64,000 nucleotides of DNA from Roseiarcus sp963798015 (GCA_963798015.1 CAWCSA010000013.1:124001-188000), one strand, 5' to 3'. Positions 1 through 9,165 are shown, counted from the first letter of the stretch. A program made the numbers and translations. Notes: generated from the sequence alone by a model not told the origin.

Positions 1-992
1 CGCCGTTTGAGGGCGCTCTCGTACAGGCGGACAAGGTCTTCCGCTTCCTCCTCAATTTCAATGTCGCTGTCACGAATGACGCGGAAAGCCCCCTCCCCCA
101 GGACTTCGTGGCCCGGAAACAAAAGCCCGATAAAGGCGACGATCAAGCGATCAAGCATGACGAAGCGCGCGGCGCCCCCAAGGGGACCGTCGGGCAGCCG
201 GAGAAACCGTTCGACGCTCCCGGGGATGCGCACGAGCGCGCTCATTGTCGTGCCATCCCGTGGATTCAAGAGTTCGAGCGCCAACGTGAATCCCAGATTG
301 GGGATGAACGGAAACGGATGCGCCGGATCGACCGCAAGAGGCGTCAGAATCGGGAACACGTGCGAGAGGAAATAGTCCTGCAGCCCCTCTCGTTCTCTGC
401 GTGTCAGATCGCCGACGTTGAGGATGACAACGCCGTTAGCGGCGAGTTCGGATTGCAATGCCCTCCACCGAGCCTGCTGGGAAGCAATCAACTCGGCGAC
501 ACGCTCGCTGATGCGCTCAAGCTGCTCTGCGGGAGTGCGCCCGTCGTCGGAGACTTCCGCAACGCCAGTCAGCACCTGGCCAACCAGGCCCGCCACGCGA
601 ACCATGAAAAACTCGTCAAGATTATTGGCGGAGATTGACAGGAACCGCAGTCGTTCGAGGAGCGGATGGCTCGCGTTGCCGGATTCCTCCAACACCCTTC
701 GATTGAACTCGAGCCACGACAATTCGCGATTGATGAACCGTTCGGGCGAGGATAGCAGCGAGGGCGACTCGTCATTCGCCGCGATCGTCGCGGTCGATGG
801 CAGGGGTTCCTCTTTCGTCGCAAGCGCGCGCGGCAAACAAATCTCCTTTTCCGTCAGCGAGATATTGATCCAATTCCCGCGCGCCGCAAGCACGGCCAGA
901 GCGCCTTGCTTAACGGCTGTCACGGGACGCGGATCGTTGGGAGCGCCGTCGGTTAAGACAGAATCGCCCGACCAGAATTCGGCTTCGATCAT
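1..992 (-). CDS. ppk: Polyphosphate kinase (PPK1), N-terminal part, runs off left edge
   Basis: Polyphosphate kinase polymerises the gamma-phosphate of ATP into inorganic polyphosphate. About 330 residues are visible from an ATG at 992 (minus strand); the rest, including the catalytic histidines, lies beyond position 1. Residues about 86-125 carry the PPK N-domain signature (FINRELSWLEFNRRVLEESG, then the ANNLDEFFMVRV block), followed by the domain reading towards ILTPLAVDPAHPFPF. The first 80 or so residues are not conserved and contain no second Met, so translation may begin later at a GTG or TTG. It lies downstream of purM-purN on the same strand with a gap of about 290 bp, so it probably has its own promoter. 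Family assignment is secure; the start is not. Confidence 0.93.
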   Translation of the reverse strand, partial: MIEAEFWSGDSVLTDGAPNDPRPVTAVKQGALAVLAARGNWINISLTEKEICLPRALATKEEPLPSTATIAANDESPSLLSSPERFINRELSWLEFNRRVLEESGNASHPLLERLRFLSISANNLDEFFMVRVAGLVGQVLTGVAEVSDDGRTPAEQLERISERVAELIASQQARWRALQSELAANGVVILNVGDLTRREREGLQDYFLSHVFPILTPLAVDPAHPFPFIPNLGFTLALELLNPRDGTTMSALVRIPGSVERFLRLPDGPLGGAARFVMLDRLIVAFIGLLFPGHEVLGEGAFRVIRDSDIEIEEEAEDLVRLYESALKR

Positions 993-1281
993 GCCGTCTG
1001 GATGCTGGAGGCAGCGCCGCTCTGACTGTTAGCTGATGTGGGATTCGGTTGATGAGACCGCTCGGCCTCCCCCGACGCGCGGCGAACGTGCCAGTCGAGG
1101 GCCGGGACCTGAGGCGCAGCGATCGGACGCAGAGATGTTGTCTTGGCAATTTCACATAATATTTATGGTATATAGCTTCCTTTGAGCGATCTCGCCAGCG
1201 CCTACGCGCGAGGCATGGAGCGCGGAACTAAAACGGGTCCTAAGGCGCTGATAACATGAGGGCGCGCCGGTAAAATGACGG

Positions 1282-1923
1282 CTAGACCAGCGGCACTTTC
1301 CGACACGGGTTCCGTCGTCGCTGTCGCTGAGGCTCCGACGCCGCGCGCACCGAGCGGGCGAGTTCGTCGAGGGCCTGCGGATAGATCCGGTGTTCCTCCC
1401 GAAGGACGCGCGCCGCAAGGGCGTGGGCATCGTCGCCCGGAAGAACGGGCACGTGCGCCTGGGCAAGGATCGGACCGGCGTCGAGCTCCGCGGTCACGAG
1501 GTGAACCGTACAACCGTGTTCGATGACCCCTTGGGCGAGCGCGCGCTCGTGAGTGTTGAGCCCGCGCAGATTCGGCAACAGCGAGGGATGAATGTTGAGC
1601 ATCCGCCCTCGCCATCGCTCGACGAAAGCCGGACTCAACACCCGCATGAACCCCGCGAGGCAGACAATTTCGATTGAGGCGGAGGCAAGCCGCGCGCCGA
1701 GCGCCGCCTCGAACGCTGGCTTGCCAGTGCAAGCTCGAAAGTCGACCGCCTCGGCAGGGACGCCCATGTCGCGCGCCCACGACAGGCCTGCCGCCGCTGG
1801 ATCGTCAGACAGAACAAGCGCGATTTCCGCCGAGAAATCCGGCGATCGCGCGGCTTCGATCAAAGCCCTCATGTTGGAGCCGCGCCCCGAGATGAGAACC
1901 GCTGTTCGCACTCGGGGGTTCAA
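1282..1923 (-). CDS. purN: Phosphoribosylglycinamide formyltransferase
   Basis: PurN transfers a formyl group from 10-formyl-tetrahydrofolate to GAR, the third step of purine synthesis. The 213-residue product begins with the GART fold signature (VLISGRGSNMRALIEA). It shows the catalytic triad equivalent to E. coli N106/H108/D144 as N110, H112 (in NIHPSLLP) and D148 (in ELDAGPI). The start is a TTG at 1923 whose last two bases belong to the purM stop (TTGA overlap), which implies translational coupling to purM. The C-terminal 20 residues are basic and poorly conserved. The ordinary length and intact active site suggest a working enzyme. Confidence 0.96.
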   Translation of the reverse strand: MNPRVRTAVLISGRGSNMRALIEAARSPDFSAEIALVLSDDPAAAGLSWARDMGVPAEAVDFRACTGKPAFEAALGARLASASIEIVCLAGFMRVLSPAFVERWRGRMLNIHPSLLPNLRGLNTHERALAQGVIEHGCTVHLVTAELDAGPILAQAHVPVLPGDDAHALAARVLREEHRIYPQALDELARSVRAASEPQRQRRRNPCRKVPLV

Positions 1924-2984
1924 AGCCTAAGGCTTCCACGTGTGAGAAGTCCCCGGCCCTCGGCTCGAACAAGTTCTCCGATCAGGACTGGCGACAGGCC
2001 CGCGCCAGCAAGCGCACCCCGCGCTTCTGCCTCGCGGTCGGCGGAAACGAACGCCGCCATCCCGAAGCCGCAATTGAAGGTGCGCAGCATCTCCCCTTCG
2101 TCTAGGCCGCCAATTGAAGCGAGCCAGGAGAAAACCGGTTGCGGAGTGAAGGCGTCGAGATCGAGCAAGACGGCGAGACCGTCGCCCAGCACGCGCGGCA
2201 AATTGTCCGGGTAACCGCCGCCGGTGATATGGGCAAGCGCGTGAATGCCTTGGGTTCGCTTTAGCGCCTCGAGCATCGGCAGCACATAAAGGCGCGTCGG
2301 CGTCAGCAGCGCGGCGGCGAGCGACTGCGACGGATCGAACGGGGCGGAAGCCTCCCATCCGAGGCCTGTCCGCGCAACAATGCGCCGCACCAGCGAAAAT
2401 CCGTTGGAATGGACGCCCGACGATGGCAGACCGAAGACGAGGTCCCCCGGCTTCAATCCCGGCCGCGGCAACAGCGTCCCGCGTTCGGCGGCGCCCACCG
2501 CGAAGCCGGCGATGTCGAAGTCGCCGGGGGCATAAAGACCAGGCATCTCGGCCGTCTCTCCGCCAATTAATGCACACCCCGATTGTACGCACCCTTCTGC
2601 GATGCTTTGCACAACTACGGACGCAATGTTCTCGTCAAGCTTGCCGGATGCAAAATAATCCAAAAAAAACAACGGCTCGGCGCCCTGAACAACAATGTCG
2701 TTGACGCACATGGCGACAAGGTCAATGCCGATCGTACCGCACAAGCCGCTCTCAATGGCGACTTTTACCTTTGTGCCAACGCCGTCGTTGGCGGCGACCA
2801 GAATCGGGTCAACGAACCCCGCCGCCTTAAGATCGAACAATCCGCCAAATCCGCCGAGTTCCGCCCCTGCGCCGGAACGGCGGGTGCCCCGAGCGAACGG
2901 ACGGATTCGGTCCACAATCCGGTTGCCGACATCGATGTCGACTCCCGATTCGGCATAGGTCAGCGGCTTTTGGCTTTCGGGCAT
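1920..2984 (-). CDS. purM: Phosphoribosylformylglycinamidine cyclo-ligase
   Basis: PurM (AIR synthetase) closes the imidazole ring of FGAM using ATP, in the cytoplasmic purine pathway. The 354-residue product starts at the ATG at 2984 (MPESQKPLTYAESGVDIDVG), matching the usual PurM N-terminus. The open frame extends 14 codons further upstream but those residues do not look conserved. Recognisable blocks are the glycine-rich GFGGLFDLK, the DGVGTKVKVA segment, the CVNDIVVQGAEPLFFLDY motif and HITGGGYPDNLPRVL. It is the first gene of a two-gene purM-purN unit with overlapping stop and start. It diverges from the CDP-alcohol phosphotransferase gene at 3168, so a promoter for each should lie in 2985-3167. 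Confidence 0.97.
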   Translation of the reverse strand: MPESQKPLTYAESGVDIDVGNRIVDRIRPFARGTRRSGAGAELGGFGGLFDLKAAGFVDPILVAANDGVGTKVKVAIESGLCGTIGIDLVAMCVNDIVVQGAEPLFFLDYFASGKLDENIASVVVQSIAEGCVQSGCALIGGETAEMPGLYAPGDFDIAGFAVGAAERGTLLPRPGLKPGDLVFGLPSSGVHSNGFSLVRRIVARTGLGWEASAPFDPSQSLAAALLTPTRLYVLPMLEALKRTQGIHALAHITGGGYPDNLPRVLGDGLAVLLDLDAFTPQPVFSWLASIGGLDEGEMLRTFNCGFGMAAFVSADREAEARGALAGAGLSPVLIGELVRAEGRGLLTRGSLRL

Positions 2985-3167
2985 TCCGCCTCCGCACCGA
3001 TACGGCGTCGACCGCAGTAACTGCACGCGCTGCGACGCGCAAGGACGCCCAAGTTCCGGTTTTCCAACCTCGGCGACTTCGTGTTATCCGTGGTCCTGGT
3101 CGTCCGCGCGCATGGCGAAGTCCAAAAACGGGATGGCTGGGCGGCGGCGCCAGGGCGTCTGTAATTG

Positions 3168-3719
3168 ATGAATATTGGCACGGTCCTCAGCAATTTACCC
3201 AATTTCATCACGCTCGCGCGAATGCTGATGACGCCTCTGGCGGTCATGATGATTCTCTCGCAACGGTTCCTTCCCGCGTTCTTAGTTTTTATCCTGGCCG
3301 GCGTATCGGATGCGGTTGATGGCTTTATCGCTAAAAGATTCGATCTGCGCACAGAACTCGGCGCCTATCTCGACCCGCTCGCCGACAAAGCGCTGCTGAT
3401 TTCGATTTACGTCTCCCTGGCGATTTATGCCGGCTTGCCAGCCTGGATCGCGATCACGGTGGTGTCTAGAGATGTGATGATCCTCATGGCGGTGTTGGTC
3501 TCGTGGCTGCTCGACAAGCCGGTTGAGATTCGCCCCGTGTGGGTGTCGAAACTAAATACGGTGGCACAGATCACGCTTGCCGGTTTCGCACTCGGCGTCC
3601 GCGCCTACGGCCTCCAAGAACCGCTTTTGCAGACTGCCCTTCAATGGACGGTCGCCGCGACAACCCTGGCCTCTGGTGGCGTCTATATCGCCCAGTGGCT
3701 GGACCATATGAGTCGGTAG
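3168..3719 (+). CDS. CDP-alcohol phosphatidyltransferase family membrane protein
   Basis: This integral membrane enzyme of phospholipid head-group transfer has 183 residues from the ATG at 3168. A TTG lies immediately upstream. The family metal-binding signature is complete: D48-A-V-D51-G52-x2-A55, then G65, D69 and D73, fitting DG(x)2AR(x)8G(x)3D(x)3D with Lys in place of Arg. Four to six hydrophobic segments surround it. A second, canonical pgsA lies at 50410-51021, so this copy is a paralogue whose alcohol substrate cannot be read from the sequence. It heads a tight plus-strand run with the VOC protein, AI-2E permease and hda, an arrangement I associate with alphaproteobacterial genomes. 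Confidence 0.88.
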   Translation: MNIGTVLSNLPNFITLARMLMTPLAVMMILSQRFLPAFLVFILAGVSDAVDGFIAKRFDLRTELGAYLDPLADKALLISIYVSLAIYAGLPAWIAITVVSRDVMILMAVLVSWLLDKPVEIRPVWVSKLNTVAQITLAGFALGVRAYGLQEPLLQTALQWTVAATTLASGGVYIAQWLDHMSR

Positions 3720-3727
3720 CAAGCGCC

Positions 3728-4138
3728 ATGCTCCAAAGTCTCGCCGCCGTAACGGTTCTCGTTCCCAGTTACGATGAGGGGCTCGCGTTCTTCCGGGACG
3801 TCCTCGGCTTCGCGGTTCTCGAGGACACGCCTTTCTCGGCCACAAAGCGCTGGATTGTCGCTGCGCCATCGACGTGCACGGGCGCGGTGCTCATACTTGC
3901 CATTCCAGGCGACGAGCATCAGAGGGCCCGTGTCGGCGACCAAACGGGGGGTCGGGTCGGCTTTTTTCTTCACTCTGGAGACTTCTGGGCCGATTATGAG
4001 AGGCTGCGCAAGCGCGGCGTCAAATTCCTGGAACCGCCACGCAGCGAAAGTTACGGGCTTGTCGCGGTCTTTCTCGATCCTTGGGGCGGCAAATGGGATT
4101 TGCTGCAGCCGGCCAGCGAAGCTTCTGAAACGCGATGA
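3728..4138 (+). CDS. VOC (glyoxalase/bleomycin-resistance) family protein
   Basis: A 136-residue single-module vicinal-oxygen-chelate protein. I chose the ATG at 3728 because homology-like sequence begins there (AAVTVLVPSYDEGLAFFRDVLGF) and it lies 8 bp past the upstream stop. The frame is open further upstream, but only as a shadow of the previous gene. The C-terminal half has the typical FLDPWGGKWDLLQP end of the fold. VOC proteins bind a metal and handle diverse small molecules, and the substrate here is unknown. Its stop overlaps the start of the next gene as ATGA at 4135, so the two are probably co-translated. Confidence 0.85.
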   Translation: MLQSLAAVTVLVPSYDEGLAFFRDVLGFAVLEDTPFSATKRWIVAAPSTCTGAVLILAIPGDEHQRARVGDQTGGRVGFFLHSGDFWADYERLRKRGVKFLEPPRSESYGLVAVFLDPWGGKWDLLQPASEASETR

Positions 4139-5259
4139 GTTTCGCCCGAGCAACCTTGGAGCGCCAGATCCTGTTCTGGGGACTCGGGTCAGGCGGCCTC
4201 TTGCTGATTGTCTATCTCCTCGGGTCGACCATAACGCCGTTCGCCGCCGGCATCGTTCTCGGCTATCTTCTCGACCCGGTCGTGCTCAAACTTCAGAGGT
4301 TAGGGTTCAGTCGCCTAGGCGCATCGATTCTCATTCTCACGGTTTTCGTCCTGACCGTCGTCCTCTTTTTTATTCTCGTCGTCCCGGTGCTGGGTGGTCA
4401 ATTCATTGCCTTCGCTCAACACTTGCCAGGCTATGCGATGCGGTTGCAGGCGATCGCGGTAGAGGAGGGCAACGCGTTCATTGCGAAATACGGCGGCCAT
4501 TGGCTGGATGCCTTCGGGCTCCGTCAACAATTGTCGAGCCCGCAAATTCAGAAATCGGTCGGCGACTTCGTCGCTCAGAGCGCACAATGGCTTCTCGACG
4601 CTTTCACACGGCTTGTGTCTGGCGGGGCCGCGCTGTTCAATTTCCTGTCGCTCTTGATCGTCACGCCCGTCGTCGCCTTTTACATTCTTGTCGACTGGCA
4701 CAGGATGATCGCAAAGCTCGACTCTTGGCTCCCGCTCGACCATCGCGAGACTCTGCGAAAAATAGCCCGAGAAATAAACCACGCGCTGGCGGGTTTCATA
4801 CGCGGCCAGTCGATCGTCTGCCTGTTCCTGGGTGTCTGGTACAGTGTCGGCTTGACGTTGATCGGACTCGACTACGGCTTTCTGATCGGCGTGGTCGGCG
4901 GCCTTTTGAGCTTCGTGCCTTATGTCGGTTCACTGACCGCGCTGATCCTTTCACTTAGCGTTGCCCTGTTTCAGGGATGGCCCAGCCTGAAGCTGTTCTT
5001 GTTTGCCCTCGGCGTTGTTGGAACCGGTCAATTTTTAGAAGGAAATGTGCTGTCGCCGAAGCTCGTCGGCGAATCGATCGGGCTTCACCCCGTCTGGCTG
5101 ATGTTCGCGCTGCTCGCGTTTGGGCAACTGTTCGGTTTCCTCGGGCTCCTCATTGCTGTTCCCACAGCGGCGGCGATCGGCGTTATCTCTCGGCATCTCA
5201 TTGCGCTCTACCTGACGAGCTCGCTTTATCGAGGCCGCTCGGAGCCAGAGAGCCAATGA
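4135..5259 (+). CDS. AI-2E family (PerM-like) membrane transporter
   Basis: A 374-residue polytopic inner-membrane protein of the AI-2E/PerM family. Paired hydrophobic segments occupy the N-terminal 90 residues. A soluble amphipathic middle domain spans about residues 90-200, and a second hydrophobic block contains the family-typical GYTFGFLIGVVGGLLSF-like stretch and the FLEGNVLSPKLVGESIGLHP motif. Members export small molecules or ions, but the name AI-2E does not establish autoinducer transport here. The start overlaps the VOC gene stop and its own stop overlaps the hda start (ATGA at 5256), so three genes are coupled. Confidence 0.93.
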   Translation: MSFARATLERQILFWGLGSGGLLLIVYLLGSTITPFAAGIVLGYLLDPVVLKLQRLGFSRLGASILILTVFVLTVVLFFILVVPVLGGQFIAFAQHLPGYAMRLQAIAVEEGNAFIAKYGGHWLDAFGLRQQLSSPQIQKSVGDFVAQSAQWLLDAFTRLVSGGAALFNFLSLLIVTPVVAFYILVDWHRMIAKLDSWLPLDHRETLRKIAREINHALAGFIRGQSIVCLFLGVWYSVGLTLIGLDYGFLIGVVGGLLSFVPYVGSLTALILSLSVALFQGWPSLKLFLFALGVVGTGQFLEGNVLSPKLVGESIGLHPVWLMFALLAFGQLFGFLGLLIAVPTAAAIGVISRHLIALYLTSSLYRGRSEPESQ

Positions 5260-5950
5260 CGAGTTCGCCTCGGCAGCTGGCGTTTCGCTGGCCGCACTCG
5301 CCAAGCTTTGCACGCGAAGATTTCCTCCTGGCTCCGTCGAACCGCGACGCGCTGGCGGCAATCGAGCTCTGGCCGAATTGGGCCAGTCGAATGTTGATGC
5401 TCGTCGGGCCAGAAGGGGCGGGAAAGAGCCACCTCGGAGCGATCTGGGCCCGAGCCGCCGGCGCAATCTCTCTTGCCGGAGAGGATTTGGACGAGCTGAC
5501 CCTCAAGGCCTGTGCGCAGGCCAGTGCGGTGCTCATCGAAGACGCCGACCGGGCTAGGAGTGCAGAGGCGCTTTTTTTTCACCTGATTAACGCTGGCCTC
5601 CAGAACAACATGTGGCTGCTGATAACCTCGCGGACGGCGCCGGACGCCTGGGGACTCAGCACTCCCGACCTTTTGTCGCGACTGCGACTGGCGCCTGTTG
5701 CTCGAACTCGTCGCGCCTGACTTCGAGTTGACCGAGGCGGTTCTCTTCAAGCTCTTCAGCGATCGCCAACTGCAAGTTGAGCCGCACGTGATCGCCTACA
5801 TTGCGCTCAGGATCGAGCGTTCGCTTGGAGCCGCGCGAGAGCTTGTCGCTGCCCTTGATAGTGAGGGTTTGAACTCAAGGTCGACGTATAACTCGCGCGA
5901 TGGCGAGCGACGCGCTCCATGAAATGGCGTCGAAGAGCAAATCGCCCTAG
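5256..5950 (+). pseudogene. hdaA: HdaA/DnaA-family regulatory ATPase, two frameshifts
   Basis: HdaA works with the sliding clamp to promote ATP hydrolysis by DnaA and so prevents re-initiation. The frame opens with ATG at 5256 overlapping the preceding stop. Residues 7-10 (QLAF) resemble the N-terminal clamp-binding motif of Hda, and a P-loop-like GPEGAGKSH follows. The frame then stops at 5720. Family-like sequence resumes one frame over from about 5702 (ELVAPDFELTEAVLFKLFSD) and shifts again near 5887 to end as ITRAMASDALHEMASK with TAG at 5948-5950. Dropping one base at each point (C in GTTGCTCGAAC; T before ATAACTCG) restores one continuous reading frame. Neither site is a long homopolymer. 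Either the gene is truly broken or the sequence carries errors. Confidence 0.82.
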
Positions 5951-6056
5951 CCCAGCCACAAATTCATGTTTAGAATTCATTAATTATCGCTGCCCGCATG
6001 GGAGATGCAGAAGCGCGCAGCGACGAAAAATTGAAGTCAAGATCTCGGAGGAGACG

Positions 6057-6317
6057 ATGCGGAAGTCCCTCATTCTTGCTCTCACTGCAATCGGAAGCGG
6101 CGCGGGCTACGCGGCGGGAGTGACCGAGGTCGCCACAGGCCCCGGTACGGGCGATCCCGCCACTTGGCGCTGGCACGTGTCGTCGATACTGGCCGCCCAA
6201 AGCGATGCAGGCTCCCTACGTGTGGAAGTCGGCGTCCTCGGCGCTGAAGCGTTCAACCAACGTTACGAGCGCTATACGCCATTGGGATTGCCGCAGCCCC
6301 GTAACGGTTCGCGCTAG
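6057..6317 (+). CDS. Small exported protein of unknown function
   Basis: An 86-residue product with ATG at 6057 preceded by a strong ribosome site (TCGGAGGAGACG). Residues 1-20 (MRKSLILALTAIGSGAGYAA) form a plausible Sec signal peptide with an AxA-type cleavage site. The mature part of about 65 residues is hydrophilic, has no cysteine and shows no domain I recognise. It is separated from the broken hda gene by about 100 bp and converges on the nuclease gene at 6351. The frame extends upstream to 5919, but the ribosome site and signal peptide decide the start. The existence of the gene is likely; no function can be assigned. Confidence 0.6.
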   Translation: MRKSLILALTAIGSGAGYAAGVTEVATGPGTGDPATWRWHVSSILAAQSDAGSLRVEVGVLGAEAFNQRYERYTPLGLPQPRNGSR

Positions 6318-6350
6318 ATCAAATACGCTCCCGATCGAGCCGGCTAGTCC

Positions 6351-6920
6351 TCAGCGCGATGCGTCCAGCGCCTTAAGGTTTTGCGCGCGCGCCCAAATGC
6401 GTTCGAAATTGCTCTCAAACGCATCGACAACCGCCGGATCGGCAATGAAGATCGCGTCGTTGTCCTGGCTAGCGAGCCCCGACCGGGAGAAGTTGCCAGA
6501 ACCTGTGCGCAACACCGCCCCATCTACGGCATAGGCTTTCAAATGCATGAGGACGCCCTCGCCTTTGACTCGCGCGACGACGTTGGGGTGGGCGACCAAC
6601 GCTTCAATGGGGCCACCGGGTGTGGGGCCGTGCTCGGCGAACTGAGATCTGTCCAAATAAAGCCGGATGAGGACGCCACGTTCTGCGGCGTTGGTCAACG
6701 CATCGATGATTCGCGGGTCCGACAGAACGTACGCCGCCATGTCGATAGACAATTCGGCGCGATCAATCTCCCGTGCGTCGAGTCCCTCGAGGTTTTCGCG
6801 TGGCGCGTAATGGATCTCAGGCTGGGAGCCGTCGGCCTCGGATCTCTTCTCCGTCCAAGCGGCTCCGAACACCGTCGCCGCCACACAGGCGGTGAGAAAT
6901 AAGCAAATCGCCAAGGCCAA
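6351..6920 (-). CDS. Phospholipase D-type nuclease, probable lipoprotein
   Basis: A single HKD-motif protein of 189 residues, like the secreted Nuc-type endonucleases that act as dimers. The motif is complete: H126-x-K128-x4-D133 followed by G140-S-G-N143. The N-terminus MALAICLFLTAC has a lipobox (LTAC, Cys12), suggesting lipid attachment at the membrane. However, the signal is short and lacks early positive charges with the TTG start at 6920, so a start a few codons upstream is possible. No partner gene is adjacent; the molybdopterin oxidoreductase diverges at 7078. It could act as a nuclease or a phosphodiesterase. Confidence 0.85.
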   Translation of the reverse strand: MALAICLFLTACVAATVFGAAWTEKRSEADGSQPEIHYAPRENLEGLDAREIDRAELSIDMAAYVLSDPRIIDALTNAAERGVLIRLYLDRSQFAEHGPTPGGPIEALVAHPNVVARVKGEGVLMHLKAYAVDGAVLRTGSGNFSRSGLASQDNDAIFIADPAVVDAFESNFERIWARAQNLKALDASR

Positions 6921-7077
6921 CTCAACCGGACTCGAATGATTGCAACTTAGTAGTTGTATTAGGTTGCAAATACAAGGGGAGCTTGCAGGCCAAGCCCAAG
7001 CGCTTCAATCAGAGAGCGGAGCGCTATAGTATGGGACCCGGTACGGGGGGCCGAAGCGTGACGATTGTAAGAGGCTC

Positions 7078-9165
7078 ATGAACGCGATCACCGAGGTTAC
7101 GCGGCGCCCCTCAGTCTGTCCGCACGACTGCCCCTCGGTTTGTGCTCTCGACGTCGAGGTGATCGGGGGTAAGCGCATTGGCCGTATCCGCGGCGCGCGC
7201 GACCAGACCTACACATCCGGCGTCCTCTGCGCCAAGGTCGCCCGCTATTGGGAGCGCATCCATCACCCGGATCGGCTGACTCAGCCGTTTCGACGCGTTG
7301 GGCCCAAGGGAAGCGGGCAATTTTCGTCCATCAGTTGGGATGAAGCGCTCGACCGGGTCGCCGACAATTTTCTGTCGGTCGAGCGCGAACTCGGACCTGA
7401 GGGCGTGTGGCCGTACTTTTACGCCGGCACGATGGGTCTCGTGATGCGCGACGGAATCGAGCGCCTCACGCATGCCAAGCGGTATTCCCGCTTCCACGGG
7501 ACAATCTGCGTCGGGATCGCCTGGCCGGGATATGTCGCCGGAACCGGTCGGCTGCTCGGCGCTGATCCCAGGGAGATGGCGAAATCGGATTGCGTCGTCA
7601 TTTGGGGCACGAACGCGGTCGCCACGCAGGTCAATGTCATGACCCATGCGATTCGCGCCCGCAAGGAACGCGGCGCGAAGATCGTTGTCGTTGACATCTA
7701 CGAAACCGAAACGATGCGCCAGGCCGATCTCGCACTGTGCGTGAGACCAGGCACGGATGGAGCGCTCGCCTGCGCGGTGATGCACATCCTCTTTCGTGAC
7801 GGATTGGCTGACTGGGACTATCTCGAGCAGTACACCGACGCCCCGCATGAGCTCGAGGCGCACGTGCAGACCCGCGGTCCCGCATGGGCAAGCGCGATCA
7901 CCGGCGTCTCGGTTGCGCAAATCGAAGAATTCGCGACGCTCATCGGACGGACGAAACGAAGCTTCTTTCGCCTCGGCTACGGTTTCTCGCGCCAACGTAA
8001 CGGCGCGGCAAACCTGCACGCCGCTTTATGCATTCCGGCCGTTATCGGGGCTTGGGCGCACGAGGGAGGAGGCGCCTTCCACAGCAATAGCGGCATCTAC
8101 AAACTGCAAAAGACAATGATCGAGGGGCTCGACGTCCGTGATTTGAGCGTCCGTCGCCTGGACCAGTCGCGGGTGGGAGCGATCCTGACCGGCGAGGCCG
8201 AGGCGCTGAAAGGCGGACCGCCTGTGCGAGCCATGCTGATTCAGAATACGAACCCGCTCGCTGTCGCGCCACATCAGGAAAAAGTCCGTCGCGGCTTTTC
8301 GCGCGATGATCTCTTCACCTGTGTCCACGAACAGTTCATGACGGACACCGCGCGCTATGCCGACATCGTCTTGCCCGCCACCATGTTTCTGGAGCATGAC
8401 GACCTTTACACCGCGGGAGGCCACCAGCACCTGCAATTCGCCCCCAAGGCAGTCGACTCGCCTCCGGGCTGTCGCTCTAATCACGAGGTGATTACCGCGC
8501 TTGCTCGACGCGTCGGCGCCGAACATCCTGCATTCTCGATGTCGCCACGTGAGATCATCGATTGGACGCTGCAGAAATCGGGCTACGGCGATCTTGCGAG
8601 CCTCGAAGGAAACCGCTGGCTCGACTTGCAACCTCCATACGAGGAGTCGCACTTCCTCAGCGGCTTTGGCTTTCCCGACGGGAAGTTTCGGTTCAAGGCG
8701 GATTGGAAAGAGGCGCCGATCGCGAATGACGGATTGCGCGGCCCATGGAGCGCCATGCCGAGTTTGCCCGACCATTGGCCGATCAACGAGGACCCTGACG
8801 AAGATCACCCGTTCAAGCTTGCGACCTCCCCGGCCCGAAATTTTCTCAACTCGACCTTCACTCAGACGCCTACTTCTTTATCGCGGGAACAGCGACCCGA
8901 GGTGCTCATCAATCCATCTGATGCCGGGAGGTTGGGGGTCTCGCAGGGCGATGTCGTACAACTGGGGAACGAGCGTGGCCGGACGCGCTTGCACGCTCGG
9001 GTATCCGAGGGTGTAAAGCCAGGAGTTCTTGTCAGCGAAGGCATCTGGCCGCCTTCGGCCTTTCTTGACGGATGGGGAATCAACGTACTCGTCGGCGACG
9101 ACAGCGTAGCTCCATACGGCGGCGTGGCGTTCCACGATGTTAGTGTATGGGTGCGCCGGGCATGA
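7078..9165 (+). CDS. Molybdopterin-dependent oxidoreductase with N-terminal 4Fe-4S site
   Basis: A 695-residue member of the DMSO-reductase superfamily. Cysteines 14, 18, 22 and 51 (CPHDCPSVC plus GVLC) form the N-terminal 4Fe-4S site. The MGD-binding domain follows (ISWDEALDRVADNF, VIWGTNAVATQ, MLIQNTNPLAVAP), then the C-terminal molydopterin dinucleotide-binding barrel (HPFKLATSPARNFLNST to the end). No Tat signal is present, so it should be cytoplasmic. The segment where Cys, Sec or Ser would ligate Mo reads ICVGIAWPG, so the ligand is not obvious. No electron-transfer subunit lies next to it. The substrate is unknown; formate or thiosulfate/polysulfide-type activities are the usual automatic labels and should not be trusted. 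The ATG is at 7078. Confidence 0.92.
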   Translation: MNAITEVTRRPSVCPHDCPSVCALDVEVIGGKRIGRIRGARDQTYTSGVLCAKVARYWERIHHPDRLTQPFRRVGPKGSGQFSSISWDEALDRVADNFLSVERELGPEGVWPYFYAGTMGLVMRDGIERLTHAKRYSRFHGTICVGIAWPGYVAGTGRLLGADPREMAKSDCVVIWGTNAVATQVNVMTHAIRARKERGAKIVVVDIYETETMRQADLALCVRPGTDGALACAVMHILFRDGLADWDYLEQYTDAPHELEAHVQTRGPAWASAITGVSVAQIEEFATLIGRTKRSFFRLGYGFSRQRNGAANLHAALCIPAVIGAWAHEGGGAFHSNSGIYKLQKTMIEGLDVRDLSVRRLDQSRVGAILTGEAEALKGGPPVRAMLIQNTNPLAVAPHQEKVRRGFSRDDLFTCVHEQFMTDTARYADIVLPATMFLEHDDLYTAGGHQHLQFAPKAVDSPPGCRSNHEVITALARRVGAEHPAFSMSPREIIDWTLQKSGYGDLASLEGNRWLDLQPPYEESHFLSGFGFPDGKFRFKADWKEAPIANDGLRGPWSAMPSLPDHWPINEDPDEDHPFKLATSPARNFLNSTFTQTPTSLSREQRPEVLINPSDAGRLGVSQGDVVQLGNERGRTRLHARVSEGVKPGVLVSEGIWPPSAFLDGWGINVLVGDDSVAPYGGVAFHDVSVWVRRA

